Positions 61,115 to 62,893 of a stretch of 62,893 bases of DNA are shown in pieces. Each line of letters begins with the position of its first letter. Within the stretch, counting starts at the first letter, position 1. A program made the translations under genes and the position numbers. The notes under the pieces were generated by a model. That model had not been told where the DNA came from and did not search any database. It saw only the letters and a program-made list of their open reading frames with translations. The DNA is from a bacterium UBP11_UBA4055. GTDB lineage: Bacteria; UBA4055. The stretch spans positions 1 through 62,893 of the forward strand of contig DFZN01000007.1 of the NCBI GenBank assembly GCA_002382735.1, read 5' to 3'.

Positions 61115-62893
61115 TCACATCAAAGAACTAAGTTCGACTTTTTCGCCCGGAACTACCTCGCCTGAGAGTATTTTGACAGAGAGATTGTTGAGAACCGTTT
61201 TCTCGATAAGCCTCTTGAGCGGTCTTGCGCCGAACACGGGATCGTAGCCTTTTTCAGTAAGTATCCGTCTCGACTCGTCATCAATTACGATACTGATCTC
61301 TCTTTCTTCAAGCCTTTTATTTACATCGGCGAGCATTCTTTCGGTGATCTGAAGTATTACATCTCTTCCGAGCTTATTGAACACAATAATATCGTCTATC
61401 CTGTTTACGAACTCCGGCCTGAGCATAGCTTTGACCATGGAGATCACTTCTTCTTTCTTCTCTTTGGTAACTTCATTCACTTGTGCGAAGACATCTGATC
61501 CGAGGTTTGATGTCATGATTATTATGGTATTCTTGAAGTTGACCGTTCTGCCTTTGTTGTCTGTCAGTCTTCCGTCGTCGAGGACTTGGAGCAAAATGTT
61601 GAAGACCTGCGGATGGGCTTTCTCGATCTCGTCGAAAAGAACTATCGAGAACGGTTTCTTGCGGACTGCGTCCGTAAGCTGGCCGCCCTCGTCATAACCG
61701 ACATATCCGGGCGGAGGTCCGATCAGCCTTGAGACCGAGAACGCTTCCATATATTCGCTCATGTCTATTCTTATCATCGCGTTCTCGGAATCGAACATAA
61801 ATTCGGCCAGTGCTTTGGCCAGCTCAGTCTTGCCGACCCCGGTCGAGCCGAGAAAAATGAAGGATGCTATAGGCCTGTTCGGGTCTTGAAGTCCCGCACG
61901 GTTCCTGCGGAGAGCTTCCGAGACCACTCTCAAAGCTTCTTCCTGGCCTTTGACCCTGAGACCGAGAAGTTCTTCCATTTTTAAGAGCTTGTCCTTTTCG
62001 CTTTCAAGTAGCTTTGAGACGGGAATGTGTGTCCAGCGTGAGATTATCTCCGCAATCTCGTTCTCGCCTATCTCCTCTTTCAGCATTTTTCTGCCCGACT
62101 GGAACTTTTCAAGTTTTGCCGTGGCTTCTTCGACCTTAGACTTTACCGCAGGTATTTCCTGATATCTCAGCTTTGAAACTTTTTCCAGCTCTCCGCTCCT
62201 TTCAGCTATCGACTCCTCGTTCCTCAGAGAATCAAGTTTCTTTGTCCCTTCTCTGATGACCCTGATGAATTCTTTCTCCTGTTCCCAGTGAGCTTTCAGT
62301 TCATCAGCCTGGGATTTAAGCTCGGCAATTTCTTTTTTTATATCCTCAAGCCTTTCTTTCGATTTCTTATCTTTTTCCTTGCTGACGGCCTGCTTTTCGA
62401 TCTCAAGCTGAATGATCTTCCTGTTCAGTATCTCGATGTCTTCCGGAAGCGATTCTATCTCAAGCTTGAGTTTTGATGCGGCCTCATCTATCAAATCGAT
62501 AGCTTTGTCGGGCAGGAACCTGTCGGAGATGTACCTTGCGGACAGCTTCGCGGCGGAGATCAGTGCGCCGTCGGATATCCTTACACCGTGATGGACTTCG
62601 TACTTGTCCTTGATCCCCCTCAATATCGAGATAGTATCCTCGACCGACGGCTCATCGATCATAACAGGCTGAAACCTCCTCTCGAACGCAGCATCTTTTT
62701 CTATATACTTTCGGTATTCCGACACAGTTGTGGCACCGATCACCTTGATCTCACCCCTTGCAAGAGCCGGTTTCAGCATGTTCGAGGCGTCCATGGCGCC
62801 TTCCGCCGCGCCCGTGCCGACGAGCGTGTGCAGCTCGTCGATGAACAGTATCAGCCTGCCTTCACTCGACTCGACTTCTTTCAGCACGGCCTT
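61115..62893 (-). CDS. clpB: Disaggregase ClpB (5' end outside the window)
   Basis: 592 codons present; the N-terminal domain and first Walker A lie beyond the window edge. Visible: Walker B of NBD1 (LILFIDELHTLVG), the sensor and arginine-finger part of NBD1, the long coiled-coil middle domain (about 150-265 of this fragment), NBD2 Walker A (GSTGVGKTEL), pore loop (GYVGYDEGG), Walker B (SIVLFDEIEKAH), and the C-terminal D2 small domain (GARPLKRLIEK). With DnaK it rescues aggregated proteins. No CIRCE element or sigma-32 site can be assessed, since the promoter is outside. Confidence 0.97.
   Translation of the reverse strand, partial: KAVLKEVESSEGRLILFIDELHTLVGTGAAEGAMDASNMLKPALARGEIKVIGATTVSEYRKYIEKDAAFERRFQPVMIDEPSVEDTISILRGIKDKYEVHHGVRISDGALISAAKLSARYISDRFLPDKAIDLIDEAASKLKLEIESLPEDIEILNRKIIQLEIEKQAVSKEKDKKSKERLEDIKKEIAELKSQADELKAHWEQEKEFIRVIREGTKKLDSLRNEESIAERSGELEKVSKLRYQEIPAVKSKVEEATAKLEKFQSGRKMLKEEIGENEIAEIISRWTHIPVSKLLESEKDKLLKMEELLGLRVKGQEEALRVVSEALRRNRAGLQDPNRPIASFIFLGSTGVGKTELAKALAEFMFDSENAMIRIDMSEYMEAFSVSRLIGPPPGYVGYDEGGQLTDAVRKKPFSIVLFDEIEKAHPQVFNILLQVLDDGRLTDNKGRTVNFKNTIIIMTSNLGSDVFAQVNEVTKEKKEEVISMVKAMLRPEFVNRIDDIIVFNKLGRDVILQITERMLADVNKRLEEREISIVIDDESRRILTEKGYDPVFGARPLKRLIEKTVLNNLSVKILSGEVVPGEKVELSSLM

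Overview
The window is 62.9 kb of a moderately AT-rich bacterial chromosome. It is probably from the FCB superphylum, in the Delongbacteria / Cloacimonadota / Marinimicrobia neighbourhood. The assignment is an inference from several traits: 6-bladed beta-propeller lipoproteins, a short primary sigma factor without region 1.1, the order zapA - structured RNA - rny - ymdB, PEGA/SUMF surface proteins, and a geranylgeranylglyceryl-phosphate-synthase homologue beside ordinary bacterial genes. No rRNA or taxonomic marker fixes the phylum.

Layout. 0.1-9.5 kb is accessory DNA: a PIN/Phd toxin-antitoxin pair, one broken and two intact beta-propeller lipoproteins, a single-protein MmeI-like restriction-modification enzyme whose specificity region differs in base composition, a membrane-anchored methyltransferase, and a serpin flanked by direct repeats. 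9.5-15.7 kb holds a B12-dependent ribonucleotide reductase with two NrdR boxes upstream, guaA, a receiver-only response regulator, plsC, and an ORF6N gene with the remnant of a second copy. 15.9-37.1 kb is a long, tightly packed minus-strand run: Zn-ribbon protein, GlmL/MutL-like ASKHA protein, thioesterase, GGGPS, LysM lipoprotein, enolase, CvpA-like protein, McsB-like pseudokinase, lipA, hybrid histidine kinase, UshA-like lipoprotein, DUF4175-like giant protein, and a kinase-ATPase-TPR regulator. 37.2-47.2 kb is plus-strand housekeeping: four tRNAs, pheS-pheT, a coiled-coil protein, zapA, a probable 6S RNA, rny, ymdB, a second serpin, a small membrane protein and mnmH.

47.4-58.3 kb is a surface-protein island on the minus strand. 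Three intact proteins share a secreted N-terminal module and PEGA repeats. One ends in a beta-barrel and two end in a formylglycine-generating-enzyme-like (SUMF/C-type-lectin fold) domain; a fourth copy is a deletion pseudogene. The extreme C-termini of the two SUMF proteins look like variable regions of a diversity-generating retroelement (DGR). Each has a 24-codon block between a conserved GGSW and GFRV, full of NNC codons as expected when AAC codons of a template are mutated at adenine. A short AAC-rich, template-like scrap lies just downstream of one of them. No reverse transcriptase is present in the window. An MNT/HEPN toxin-antitoxin pair and a decayed winged-helix gene with short tandem repeats also sit in the island. 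58.3-62.9 kb returns to core functions: small membrane protein, primary sigma factor, DegP/HtrA protease and a ClpB cut by the window edge.

Two minus-strand genes (MutL-like and LysM lipoprotein) have strong Shine-Dalgarno sequences facing ATT or ATA codons rather than ATG/GTG/TTG. Either unusual initiation or sequence error is possible.
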